36,465 bases of DNA. Source: JAQUGA01 sp964521105. GTDB lineage: Bacteria > Bacteroidota > Bacteroidia > Bacteroidales > WCHB1-69. Positions 1 through 7,942 of the stretch are shown one piece after another. Under the pieces are notes generated by a model. It was not told where the DNA came from, made no database searches, and saw only the letters and a list, made by a program, of their open reading frames with translations. Location of the stretch: positions 1-36,465 of the forward strand of contig CAZFPO010000019.1 in NCBI GenBank assembly GCA_964521105.1, given 5' to 3'. Each line of letters begins with the position of its first letter. Position 1 is the first letter of the stretch. The position numbers were made by a program, and so were the translations under genes.

Positions 1-144
1 GTAATTGTTGCTGTAAGCCACAAACCATACTTCGATTTAAATAATGATTATTTCAAATCAATCACAAAACCAAATGCCGTATTTTACGATGTAAAAGGAA
101 TTTTTAGAGGTAAAGTGAAAGATTTTGAATATTTAAGCTTATAA
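1..144 (+). CDS. Nucleotide-sugar dehydrogenase, C-terminal end (partial)
   Basis: Only the last 47 codons are in the window, and the frame is open from base 1. The fragment reads VIVAVSHKPYF, then YDVKGIFRG and ends EYLSL. This pattern closes the UDP-binding C-terminal domain of UDP-N-acetylhexosamine (UDP-GlcNAc/UDP-GalNAc type) 6-dehydrogenases of the WbpA/TviB group, which oxidise a UDP-amino sugar to the uronic acid in the cytoplasm for capsule or O-antigen synthesis. A terminator follows, then galE and rfbB, so the fragment is the edge of a surface-polysaccharide precursor cluster. The substrate cannot be assigned from the tail alone. Confidence 0.75.
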   Translation, partial: VIVAVSHKPYFDLNNDYFKSITKPNAVFYDVKGIFRGKVKDFEYLSL

Positions 145-159
145 ATTTATACTATTTTT

Positions 160-200
160 AAACAGTCGGCGTTTGATTTTTCAAAAACCGACTGTTTTTA
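160..200 (+). terminator. Rho-independent terminator after the sugar dehydrogenase
   Basis: A perfect 10-bp inverted repeat (AAACAGTCGG at 160-169, CCGACTGTTT at 188-197) has an 18-nt loop and a T-rich tail. It lies 15 nt past the dehydrogenase stop and 14 nt before galE, so galE is either transcribed by readthrough or from a promoter I could not identify. Confidence 0.7.
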
Positions 201-214
201 CTTAAATAAAAGGC

Positions 215-1246
215 ATGAAAATTCTTGTTACTGGAGGCACTGGATATATTGGATCTCATACGGTTGTGGAGTTACTTCAACAAAAATATGAGGTCATCAT
301 TGCCGATAATCTATCGAACTCCGAAAAAAATGTGGTAAAAAAAATAAATGAAATTTGCGATTCAAAAGTTCCTTTTGAAAATGTTGATTTTACAGTTATA
401 GATGAAGTTTCGGCACTTTTTGACAAATATCCAGACATTGAAGGTGTTATTCATTTTGCTGCATTCAAATTTGTTGGAGAATCGGTTAGCCAACCGCTTA
501 AATATTATCACAATAATTTATGTTCGTTATTAAATTTGCTTCAGCAAATGAAACTACGAAATATTAAAAATTTAGTTTTTTCATCCTCTTGCACCGTTTA
601 TGGTCAACCTGAAAAACTTCCTGTTAGCGAAAATTCGCCAGTTCAACCGGCTATGTCGCCTTACGGAAATACAAAACAAATTTCGGAAGAAATAATTTCC
701 GATTTTATTCAATCTCAAGAAGATTCTAAAGCCATCGCATTGCGATATTTTAATCCGATTGGGGCTCACGAATCGGCATTAATTGGCGAATTGCCTATTG
801 GTGTTCCTCAAAATTTGGTTCCTTATATCACCCAAACAGCTATTGGAATACGACCGAAACTGCAAGTTTTTGGCGGAGATTACAACACCCTTGATGGTAC
901 CTGTATTCGTGATTACATTCATGTTGTTGATTTGGCAAAAGCCCATATTTCAGCCTTGGAACGAATGATCCAAAACAAAAGTAAAAATCGATTTGAAGTG
1001 TTTAACATTGGTACAGGCTTGGGTTTTAGCGTGTTGGAAATTGTAAAAACTTTTGAAAAAATAAGTCGTCAAAAATTAAATTACGAAATTTTTGAACGCA
1101 GAGCAGGAGATATCGAAAAAGTATGGGCAGATACCTCCTTGGCAGAAAAAGAACTGGGTTGGAAAGCCGAAAAATCACTCGACGACATGCTACTTTCGGC
1201 TTGGAATTGGGAACAAAAATTACATCAACAGAAAAACAATAACTAA
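215..1246 (+). CDS. galE: UDP-glucose 4-epimerase
   Basis: This cytoplasmic enzyme interconverts UDP-glucose and UDP-galactose (some members also act on the N-acetyl forms) using tightly bound NAD. The 343-residue protein has the full short-chain dehydrogenase/epimerase layout: an N-terminal Rossmann motif GGTGYIGSHT (7-16), the serine region FSSSCTVYG (122-130), and the catalytic pair Y150 and K154 in SPYGNTK. The length matches the usual 330-350. The start is the ATG in AGGCATG directly before the Rossmann strand; no longer start is possible without entering the terminator. The next gene, rfbB, begins one base after its stop, so the two are co-transcribed and supply surface-sugar precursors. 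Confidence 0.95.
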   Translation: MKILVTGGTGYIGSHTVVELLQQKYEVIIADNLSNSEKNVVKKINEICDSKVPFENVDFTVIDEVSALFDKYPDIEGVIHFAAFKFVGESVSQPLKYYHNNLCSLLNLLQQMKLRNIKNLVFSSSCTVYGQPEKLPVSENSPVQPAMSPYGNTKQISEEIISDFIQSQEDSKAIALRYFNPIGAHESALIGELPIGVPQNLVPYITQTAIGIRPKLQVFGGDYNTLDGTCIRDYIHVVDLAKAHISALERMIQNKSKNRFEVFNIGTGLGFSVLEIVKTFEKISRQKLNYEIFERRAGDIEKVWADTSLAEKELGWKAEKSLDDMLLSAWNWEQKLHQQKNNN

Positions 1247-1247
1247 T

Positions 1248-2282
1248 ATGAAAAAAATATTAATCACCGGTGGAGCCGGTTTTATCGGGTCACACGTAGT
1301 TCGTCTTTTTGTGAATAAATATCCCGAAATTGAAATTTTTAATTTGGATAAATTGACTTATGCAGGCAATTTACTCAATTTAACCGACATCGAAAACAGA
1401 CCAAATTATACCTTTATTAAAGGAGATATTGTAGATGCCGATTTTATTGAAAATTTATTCAAAACACATCGCTTTGATGGCGTAATTCATTTGGCAGCCG
1501 AATCGCATGTCGATAGATCCATCAGTGGACCCATGGAATTTATTTTCACTAATATAATTGGAACTGCAAATTTATTGAATGCCAGCCGATTGATTTGGGA
1601 TGATTTTACCAGCAAACGTTTTTATCATATTTCTACGGATGAAGTTTATGGTTCATTAGGCGATGAAGGTGCTTTTACCGAAACCACAGCGTATGACCCA
1701 CACAGCCCTTATTCAGCATCAAAAGCATCATCGGATCATATTGTACGTGCTTATTTCCACACTTATGGATTACCCGCTGTAATTTCAAATTGCTCGAATA
1801 ACTATGGTCCAAATCAATTTCCCGAAAAATTATTGCCTTTGATGATAAACAACATTCGTTTAAATAAAGCACTTCCTGTTTATGGCGAAGGTAAAAATGT
1901 GAGAGATTGGTTGTACGTTGAAGACCACGCTAAAGCAATAGATACTATTTTTTGGAAAGGTATAATTGGCGAAACATACAATATTGGCGGTAACAACGAA
2001 TGGTTTAACATCGATTTAGTAAAAAAACTTTGCGAAATAATGGACAAAAAATTAAATCGAAATGTTGGTGATTCTGAAAAATTGATTACTTACGTAAAAG
2101 ACCGAGCAGGTCACGATTTACGATACGCAATTGATGCCACAAAAATTAAAAGAGAATTAGGTTGGGAGCCATCTATAAAATTTGACGAAGGATTTGAGCA
2201 AACCATAAATTGGTATTTATCAAATTCCGAATGGCTCGAAAATGTTACCAGTGGCGATTATCAAAAATACTACGACAAGTAG
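1248..2282 (+). CDS. rfbB: dTDP-glucose 4,6-dehydratase
   Basis: The enzyme converts dTDP-glucose to dTDP-4-keto-6-deoxyglucose, the second step toward dTDP-rhamnose and other deoxysugars. The protein from this start has 344 residues, with Rossmann motif GGAGFIGSH (8-16), TDEVYG (130-135) carrying the dehydratase Asp-Glu pair, and YSASK (155-159) as the catalytic Tyr-Lys. The frame stays open upstream to an ATG at 1092, but that part overlaps galE and has no family similarity. The ATG at 1248 puts the Rossmann strand at residue 4, as the family expects. The stop of galE is one base upstream. No rfbA, rfbC or rfbD is in the window, so the final sugar is unknown. Confidence 0.95.
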   Translation: MKKILITGGAGFIGSHVVRLFVNKYPEIEIFNLDKLTYAGNLLNLTDIENRPNYTFIKGDIVDADFIENLFKTHRFDGVIHLAAESHVDRSISGPMEFIFTNIIGTANLLNASRLIWDDFTSKRFYHISTDEVYGSLGDEGAFTETTAYDPHSPYSASKASSDHIVRAYFHTYGLPAVISNCSNNYGPNQFPEKLLPLMINNIRLNKALPVYGEGKNVRDWLYVEDHAKAIDTIFWKGIIGETYNIGGNNEWFNIDLVKKLCEIMDKKLNRNVGDSEKLITYVKDRAGHDLRYAIDATKIKRELGWEPSIKFDEGFEQTINWYLSNSEWLENVTSGDYQKYYDK

Positions 2283-2374
2283 TATTCAAAATAATTTTCA
2301 CCATCTAAGAGAAGGATTTTGTAGAAATACAAAAATAAAATATAAAAAAGGCAAGGTTTTAAAAATAAAATACT

Positions 2375-2382
2375 TACCTTTG
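2375..2382 (+). promoter_or_regulatory. Bacteroidota -7 promoter element for yceD-rpmF
   Basis: TACCTTTG is an exact TAnnTTTG box 16 nt before the yceD ATG. No clear TTTG box lies at the expected distance upstream. Transcription would start near 2389, giving a very short leader. Confidence 0.5.
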
Positions 2383-2398
2383 CAACCCCAAATTATTT

Positions 2399-2926
2399 AT
2401 GGTTTTGAATACTTTAAAAGAATATATCATTAATTTTGTGGGTTTAAAACCTGGTCGTCATACATTTGAATACTTGATTACCAGCACGTTCTTTGAAGCA
2501 ATGCAATCGGAAGAAGAATTTAATACAAATATTAATTTAACGTTAGAACTCGATAAACAAGCTAATTTATTAACTCTAAATTTTGTATTTTCAGGCACAT
2601 TATCAACTATTTGCGACCGTTGTGCCGACCCCTTAGAAATACCCATTAAAATTAATGAAAATTTGTATTTTAATATTTCTGAGAGTGAAACTTCCAGTGA
2701 TGACGAAGATGTTTTATTTTTGTCTACTTCCGATTACGAAATTGATATTAGTCAGTTTGTGTACGAGTTTATAATGGTTTCAATTCCAATGAAACGTGTT
2801 CACTTAACTGATTCCGATGGTAAAAGTTATTGTAATCAAGAAACAATAAAACGACTTGAAGAAACAATACCTAAAAGCATTGATCCCCGTTGGGAAGTAC
2901 TGAATAAATTAAAAAATAAAAATTAA
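2399..2926 (+). CDS. DUF177 family protein (YceD-like)
   Basis: The 175-residue acidic protein has the DUF177 hallmark CDRC (C72, C75), followed by a hydrophobic and acidic stretch with the pattern YEIDISQFVYEF. DUF177 (YceD) proteins sit next to the L32 gene in most bacteria and in several organisms have been linked to 23S rRNA accumulation. The present gene is followed 24 nt later by rpmF in the same direction, the expected arrangement. The ATG at 2399 is 16 nt after a -7 promoter box. The cellular role of the family remains poorly defined; a zinc-binding role for the CxxC pair is an inference. Confidence 0.85.
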   Translation: MVLNTLKEYIINFVGLKPGRHTFEYLITSTFFEAMQSEEEFNTNINLTLELDKQANLLTLNFVFSGTLSTICDRCADPLEIPIKINENLYFNISESETSSDDEDVLFLSTSDYEIDISQFVYEFIMVSIPMKRVHLTDSDGKSYCNQETIKRLEETIPKSIDPRWEVLNKLKNKN

Positions 2927-2950
2927 TAAAAACGTTAAAAATAAATAGTC

Positions 2951-3136
2951 ATGCCAAATCCAAAACGTAGACACTCATCAACCAGAAGAGACAAACGCAG
3001 AACTCACGATAAAGCAATTGAGCCTCAGTTATCAAACTGTTCAAATTGCGGGTCAGCACACTTGTATCATACAGTTTGCCCCGAGTGTGGATATTATAGA
3101 GGTAAATTAGCGGTTGAAAAAACAGCTACAGCCTAA
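2951..3136 (+). CDS. rpmF: 50S ribosomal protein L32
   Basis: This small basic protein of the large ribosomal subunit has 61 residues, as usual for Bacteroidota. It begins MPNPKRRHSSTRRDKRRTHD, the conserved rRNA-binding head, and contains CSNC (C30, C33) and CPEC (C43, C46), the four-cysteine zinc-binding form of L32. It is preceded by yceD and followed by a terminator, then fabH. In many bacteria plsX lies between rpmF and fabH; it is absent from this position. Confidence 0.97.
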   Translation: MPNPKRRHSSTRRDKRRTHDKAIEPQLSNCSNCGSAHLYHTVCPECGYYRGKLAVEKTATA

Positions 3137-3176
3137 ATGTTTTAAATGACAGTTCTTATGGGCTGAAAACAACGTT

Positions 3177-3220
3177 AAACATTACTGAAAAAGATAATAT
3201 TTTTTTCAGTAGTGTTTTTG
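3177..3220 (+). terminator. Terminator after rpmF
   Basis: AAACATTACTGAAAAA (3177-3192) pairs, with one mismatch, with TTTTTTCAGTAGTGTTT (3201-3217), and more T residues follow. It lies between rpmF and fabH and may act as an attenuator, because no clear promoter box was found in front of fabH. Confidence 0.65.
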
Positions 3221-3268
3221 TTGTTTTATATTTTCCAAATTGTCTTTAATAATTAATAAAAAAACAAT

Positions 3269-4258
3269 ATGTCAAAAATACAAGCAGCTATAACCGGAAT
3301 ACATGGTGCCCTACCCGAATATATTCTTACAAATGAGGAGCTTAGCACTATGGTTGATACTACCGATGAATGGATAATGACACGTATTGGGATAAAAGAA
3401 CGTAGAATTCTAAGAAATCCAAATGAAGCAACATCACATATTGGTGCAGAAGCTGTTGCTGGTTTGTTAAAAAAAACGGGAACAAAACCCGAAGAAATTG
3501 ACTTACTTATTTGTGCTACAGTTACTCCCGATATGCAGTTTCCAGCTACTGCAAATATTATTAGCGACAAAGTAGGAATTAAAAATGCATTTAGTTACGA
3601 CATTAATGCAGGCTGTTCTGGTTTTGTTTATGCTTTAGCAACTGCTTCAAAATTTGTTGAAACGGGTGGTTACAAAAAAGTAATCGTAGTTGGTGCCGAA
3701 AAAATGTCTTCTATTGTTGACTATACCGATAGAGCAACTTGTCCGATTTTTGGCGACGGTGCTGCTGCTGTATTACTTGAACCAAACACTGAAGGATTTG
3801 GAATTCAAGACATGATTTTACAATCAGATGGTATTGGCAGGGTTCATCTTCACCAAAAAGCAGGTGGCTCATTAAAACCAGCTTCTCACGAAACAGTGGA
3901 TGCTCGCGAACATTTTATATATCAAGAAGGTCAACCTGTTTTTAAATGGGCTGTATCGAAAATGGCTGATGTTTCCGTTGAAATTATGGAACGTAACGGA
4001 CTAACTTCAAACGATATTGCTTGGTTAGTGCCACATCAAGCAAATTTAAGAATTATCGATGCAGTTGCCTCTCGAATGAAACTCGACCCAGCTAAGGTTA
4101 TGATTAATATCCAAAAATTTGGTAACACAACCTCAGCTACAATTCCTCTTTGTATGTGGGAATGGGAAAACCAACTTAAAAAAGGCGATAATATTGTACT
4201 CTCATCTTTTGGAGCTGGTTTTACCTGGGGAGCAATTTATCTTAAATGGGCTTACTAA
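3269..4258 (+). CDS. fabH: 3-oxoacyl-ACP synthase III
   Basis: KAS III condenses acetyl-CoA (or a branched acyl-CoA) with malonyl-ACP to start fatty-acid synthesis in the cytoplasm. The 329-residue protein has the thiolase fold with the catalytic triad visible: C116 in NAGCSGF, H256 in PHQANLR and N286 in FGNTTSA. The N-terminal TDEWIMTRIGIKER (32-45) is also characteristic. The length is normal (about 320-335). It follows yceD-rpmF, a common neighbourhood linking ribosome and lipid synthesis, and ends before a strong terminator. Confidence 0.96.
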   Translation: MSKIQAAITGIHGALPEYILTNEELSTMVDTTDEWIMTRIGIKERRILRNPNEATSHIGAEAVAGLLKKTGTKPEEIDLLICATVTPDMQFPATANIISDKVGIKNAFSYDINAGCSGFVYALATASKFVETGGYKKVIVVGAEKMSSIVDYTDRATCPIFGDGAAAVLLEPNTEGFGIQDMILQSDGIGRVHLHQKAGGSLKPASHETVDAREHFIYQEGQPVFKWAVSKMADVSVEIMERNGLTSNDIAWLVPHQANLRIIDAVASRMKLDPAKVMINIQKFGNTTSATIPLCMWEWENQLKKGDNIVLSSFGAGFTWGAIYLKWAY

Positions 4259-4281
4259 TAAGCATTTATCCTAAAATATTT

Positions 4282-4313
4282 AAAGGCAAAATCATTATTT
4301 TGCCTTTTTTTTA
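4282..4313 (+). terminator. Rho-independent terminator after fabH
   Basis: AAAGGCAAAAT (4282-4292) and ATTTTGCCTTT (4297-4307) form a perfect 11-bp stem with a 4-nt loop, followed by a run of T. Confidence 0.85.
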
Positions 4314-4495
4314 TTTTCTTATCTAAAATGTTATAAATTTGTCAAGTGTTATTCGTAAAAATATTTATACCTGATGCTATAATTTTTATATTATAAACCT
4401 GGTTAAAACATATTTAATTTTTAAACTCATAAATTAAATCATTAAAATATTCAAAAAATAACACTAAAACTTGAACCCTTAAATGCCATTTTAAT

Positions 4496-6463
4496 ATGAG
4501 GAAAAATTTTGACCCAGTAGAAAATTTTAATCGAACTAAAAAAATTGTTGGATATGTTCCACGCAAAAAAGCTACCCAAAAAAATTATGATGAAATTGGT
4601 TTCATGTCGGGACTTGAAGTTCATCAACAATTACTAACTGAAAAAAAACTTTTTTGTAACTGTCCAGCAGGAATTTTTCAAAAATCCGACGATTACGATG
4701 CTGAAATTATACGACACATGCGTCCCACGCTTAGTGAACTTGGCGAATATGATGGCACCGCTTTAATGGAATTTAAAACACGGAAAAATATAATTTATAA
4801 AATTAAAAACAAAACAGCTTGCACTTACGAAGTTGACGACACCCCTCCATTTCCTATAAATCGCGAAGCTCTTGAGAAAGCTATTTGTATTTCGTTGTTA
4901 AGCAAGCTAAATATTGTTGGCGAAGTACACATTACTCGTAAACAATACCTCGATGGAAGTATTCCAACCGGTTTTCAACGAACAGCAATTATTGGAGTTG
5001 AAGGCTCAATTCCCTTAAAAAACAAAACGGTGCGTTTGATTCAATTAAGTATCGAAGAGGATTCCTGCAGAGAAGTTTCCGACATTGGACATGTTCGTAT
5101 ATACCGAACTGACCGATTGGGAATGCCATTAATTGAAACCGTTACCTACCCCGATATGGTAAATCCTGATGAAGTTATGGAAGCATGTAACTATATCCGC
5201 TTTTTAAATCGAAGTACTGGAATGGTTCGAACAGGAATTGGGGCTGGTCGCGAAGATGTTAACGTAAGTTGTAAGGGCGGAACTCGAGTGGAAATTAAAG
5301 GTGTTGCTCACACAAAATGGATTCCCGAACTTACTCACAACGAATGTTATCGCCAATGGGCTTTACTTAAAATAAAAGCAAATTTACTCGAACGTAAATT
5401 AGATATAGCAAATTGGAAAATTAAACATAAAACAATTGAATATTCTTTAATAGATTCAAATTATAAACCAATTGTTGATGCAGAAAAAAATGAAAATAAA
5501 CTAATTGCGATAGCTCTACCAGGATTTAAAGGAATTCTTTCTCACTTTACACAACCTAATCAATCGTTTGCTAATGAAATATCGGACAGATTAAAAGTAA
5601 TTGCTTGTCTCGAAAAACCCAATATGCTTCACTCTGAAGAAATGTATTCTGTTTTAGAGACAGAGCATTGGGATAAAATAGCTCAAAAACTTTCTGCTAA
5701 CGAAGAAGATGCACTAATGCTCATTTGGTCGTCAGACGATGATATAAAAACTGCGTTAGAAACCATTGAAGAACGCTGTTTAATGGCATTTAATGGGGTT
5801 CCAAACGAAACCCGTAAATCGCTAAAAGATGGAACAACTATTTTTGAACGAGTTTTACCTGGTGCCGACCGCATGTACCCCGACACCGACTCTGTTCCCA
5901 TTCCATTAGAGGATAGTTATCTTGATAGCTTATCCGAAAAACTTCCAAATGAAATCATTGAAAGATTCAATCAAATGAAAAAATGGAATATACCTGAAGA
6001 TACTTATACTTTCATTTTTAAGAAAAACTTATATCCTTTAATTGAACGTATTGTGTCAGAGCTGGATATAAATCCAGTATTTGTAGGAACTTTCCTTGGT
6101 CACACCGTGAAATTTGTTGAAGGTCATTACAAACCAGTTAGTAAATTTTCGTACGAAAAAGTTTTCGAGCTATTCCAGTATTTATCCAATAAAGGATTAC
6201 ACTTAAACTTGGCAAAACGAATGATGCCATTAGCATATCAATATCCCTTAATGGATTTTGATTCAATTATCGACAGCCTAAAATTTCAAAAGAAAAATGA
6301 GACTGAATTAGTTGAAAAGATTCACTTTTTAGAAGAAAAATACGAGAAAATAAAAATTAAAAATAATGCTGGGGCAAAAACACGATGGATAATGGGGCAA
6401 ATTAATAAAATTGCAATTGGAAACATCGATTTGGCTGAGTTAGAAAACAATATTTCGAAATAA
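4496..6463 (+). CDS. gatE: Glu-tRNA(Gln) amidotransferase subunit E (archaeal-type GatE)
   Basis: GatE binds misacylated Glu-tRNA(Gln), activates the glutamate with ATP and transfers ammonia to give Gln-tRNA(Gln). The 655-residue protein starts its cradle domain with GLEVHQQL (39-46) and LFCNCPAG (52-59), and carries EVDDTPPFP, RKQYLDGSIPTGFQRT and QLSIEEDSCREV, all shared with GatB/GatE. What makes it GatE and not GatB is the AspRS-like (GAD) insertion at about 300-435, followed by GVPNETRKS (434-442) and LPGADRMYPDTDS (454-466). A helical YqeY-like tail follows. About 30 residues precede the usual N-terminus. The start is the first ATG in frame; an ATG 13 nt upstream meets a stop after three codons. 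gatD follows after 21 nt. This subunit type is described as archaeal, so its presence in a Bacteroidota-like genome suggests transfer. Confidence 0.93.
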   Translation: MRKNFDPVENFNRTKKIVGYVPRKKATQKNYDEIGFMSGLEVHQQLLTEKKLFCNCPAGIFQKSDDYDAEIIRHMRPTLSELGEYDGTALMEFKTRKNIIYKIKNKTACTYEVDDTPPFPINREALEKAICISLLSKLNIVGEVHITRKQYLDGSIPTGFQRTAIIGVEGSIPLKNKTVRLIQLSIEEDSCREVSDIGHVRIYRTDRLGMPLIETVTYPDMVNPDEVMEACNYIRFLNRSTGMVRTGIGAGREDVNVSCKGGTRVEIKGVAHTKWIPELTHNECYRQWALLKIKANLLERKLDIANWKIKHKTIEYSLIDSNYKPIVDAEKNENKLIAIALPGFKGILSHFTQPNQSFANEISDRLKVIACLEKPNMLHSEEMYSVLETEHWDKIAQKLSANEEDALMLIWSSDDDIKTALETIEERCLMAFNGVPNETRKSLKDGTTIFERVLPGADRMYPDTDSVPIPLEDSYLDSLSEKLPNEIIERFNQMKKWNIPEDTYTFIFKKNLYPLIERIVSELDINPVFVGTFLGHTVKFVEGHYKPVSKFSYEKVFELFQYLSNKGLHLNLAKRMMPLAYQYPLMDFDSIIDSLKFQKKNETELVEKIHFLEEKYEKIKIKNNAGAKTRWIMGQINKIAIGNIDLAELENNISK

Positions 6464-6484
6464 TATTAAATTATTGAAACAATC

Positions 6485-7870
6485 ATGAGTGAAGATATTT
6501 TTCAAGGATACAAAGGAGAAGCTTTAGCCGTTCTAAAAAAATTTAATGTTAGAGTATGGGGGCAAGCTACTATTAATACAAAACGTGGTATTTTTACAGG
6601 AACCGTTTTACCACGCTCGGAAAATGATGACGACAAACACATTGTATTAAAAATTATTACAGGGTATAACGTTGGAATTGATACCGATACCATAATAAAT
6701 ATGGAAGAAACAGGTTATAAAAAAGCCAATTATAAAATTCCAGAAAAGGAATTTCCATATACCAAAGGTTTGCCAAAAGTAAAATTACTTGGTACTGGTG
6801 GCACCATTGCTTCGCGACTAGATTACCGAACTGGTGCAGTAATTCCTGCATTTTCTCCAGGTGAATTATACGGTGCTGTTCCTGAATTGGCAGATATTTG
6901 CAATCTTGAAACAGAAAAACTTTTTGCTGTTTTTAGCGAAAATATGGGTCCTGAACAATATAAAAAATTAGCTATTGCCATTGGTGAAGAAATAAAAAAA
7001 GGAACAAAAGGAATTGTAATCGGACACGGAACCGACACCCTTTCTCACACCGCTGCTGCATTAACATTTATGGTTCAAAACTCTCCAATTCCAATAGTTT
7101 TAGTTGGTTCGCAACGGTCTTCCGACCGACCTAGCTCCGATGCCGCTCTAAACCTTATGCACGCTACGACTGCTGCGGGTCATGGAGATATTGCAGAAGT
7201 AATGGTTTGTATGTTTGGACCAACATCTGATGAATACGGATTTTTACACCGAGGAACTCGCGTTAGAAAAATGCATTCATCGTATCGCTCAACTTTCAGA
7301 ACTTTAGGCGATACTCCATTAGCTACCGTTACTAGGGCTGGCGTAAAACCAATAAAAGATAGCTATAATCATCGTCGAAATGACACTAATGTAATTATTA
7401 AACCTTATTTTGAAGAAAAAGTTGCCATCATTTACTATTATCCAAATATGCAACCCGACATGATCGACTCCCTTGTAGATAATGGATATAAAGGCATTAT
7501 TATAGCTGGAACAGGCTTGGGTCATGTAAACAAACCCCTTTATCCAGCAATTAAACGTGCGCAAGCCAAAGGAGTACACATGTTTATGGCGGTTCAAACT
7601 ATGTGGGGCTATTGTCACATGTTTGTTTACGATACTGGTCGCGACTTAATGGCTGCTGGAATTGTACCTGCCTCTAACATGCTTCCTGAAACAGCATATA
7701 TTAAACTTGGCTGGGTTTTAGGACAAACAAACGACCCCGAAGAGGTTAAGCGAATGATGTTAACTCCTATTAATGACGAAACAACCGAACGAGAACCATA
7801 CAACGGTTATTTAATTTTCCAAGGTGGTGTTCCTGAAGTGGAAGAATTTGTAAAAAAAGTACATAAATAA
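6485..7870 (+). CDS. gatD: Glu-tRNA(Gln) amidotransferase subunit D (archaeal-type GatD)
   Basis: GatD is the asparaginase-like glutaminase that supplies ammonia to GatE. The 461-residue protein has a small N-terminal beta domain (about 1-85), absent from plain asparaginases, then the asparaginase domain. The two catalytic threonine motifs are present: TGGTIAS (104-110, T107) and HGTDTLSH (181-188, T183 and D184). The family lysine fits K262 in RVRKMHSS. The GatD-specific stretch SQRSSDRPSSDAALNL (209-224) distinguishes it from AnsA/AnsB. It lies 21 nt after gatE in the same direction and ends at a terminator, so the pair forms a two-gene unit. The order gatE-gatD is worth noting. All catalytic residues look intact, so it should be functional. 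Confidence 0.94.
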   Translation: MSEDIFQGYKGEALAVLKKFNVRVWGQATINTKRGIFTGTVLPRSENDDDKHIVLKIITGYNVGIDTDTIINMEETGYKKANYKIPEKEFPYTKGLPKVKLLGTGGTIASRLDYRTGAVIPAFSPGELYGAVPELADICNLETEKLFAVFSENMGPEQYKKLAIAIGEEIKKGTKGIVIGHGTDTLSHTAAALTFMVQNSPIPIVLVGSQRSSDRPSSDAALNLMHATTAAGHGDIAEVMVCMFGPTSDEYGFLHRGTRVRKMHSSYRSTFRTLGDTPLATVTRAGVKPIKDSYNHRRNDTNVIIKPYFEEKVAIIYYYPNMQPDMIDSLVDNGYKGIIIAGTGLGHVNKPLYPAIKRAQAKGVHMFMAVQTMWGYCHMFVYDTGRDLMAAGIVPASNMLPETAYIKLGWVLGQTNDPEEVKRMMLTPINDETTEREPYNGYLIFQGGVPEVEEFVKKVHK

Positions 7871-7890
7871 ATTATTGAACCATATTATAC

Positions 7891-7926
7891 AAAAAAGAGT
7901 TTGTCAAGTTGACAAACTCTTTTTTT
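7891..7926. terminator. Bidirectional terminator between gatD and hppA
   Basis: AAAAAAGAGTTTGTC (7891-7905) and GACAAACTCTTTTTT (7911-7925) form a long symmetric stem around a 5-nt loop, with A and T runs on both sides. The hairpin sits between convergent genes and can terminate both. Confidence 0.88.
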
Positions 7927-7942
7927 GTATAAATATTTGAGA

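Noticed and set aside
1092..1247. N-terminal extension of rfbB from the ATG at 1092
   Set aside because: It overlaps galE in another frame and has no similarity to the family; the ATG at 1248 directly precedes the Rossmann strand.
2242..2433. Small plus-strand frame between rfbB and yceD
   Set aside because: It overlaps the rfbB end and the yceD start and has low-complexity composition and no recognisable family.
4334..4341. TAAATTTG as a gatE promoter box
   Set aside because: It matches TAnnTTTG but lies about 155 nt before the ATG in a very AT-rich stretch without a -33 box; a chance match is likely, so it is not listed as a feature.
4496..6463. Annotation as bacterial GatB
   Set aside because: The AspRS-like insertion and the GVPNETRKS / LPGADRMYPDTDS motifs belong to GatE, and the partner next to it is GatD, not GatA/GatC.
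6485..7870. Annotation as plain L-asparaginase
   Set aside because: The extra N-terminal domain, the SSDRPSSDAAL signature and pairing with gatE identify GatD.
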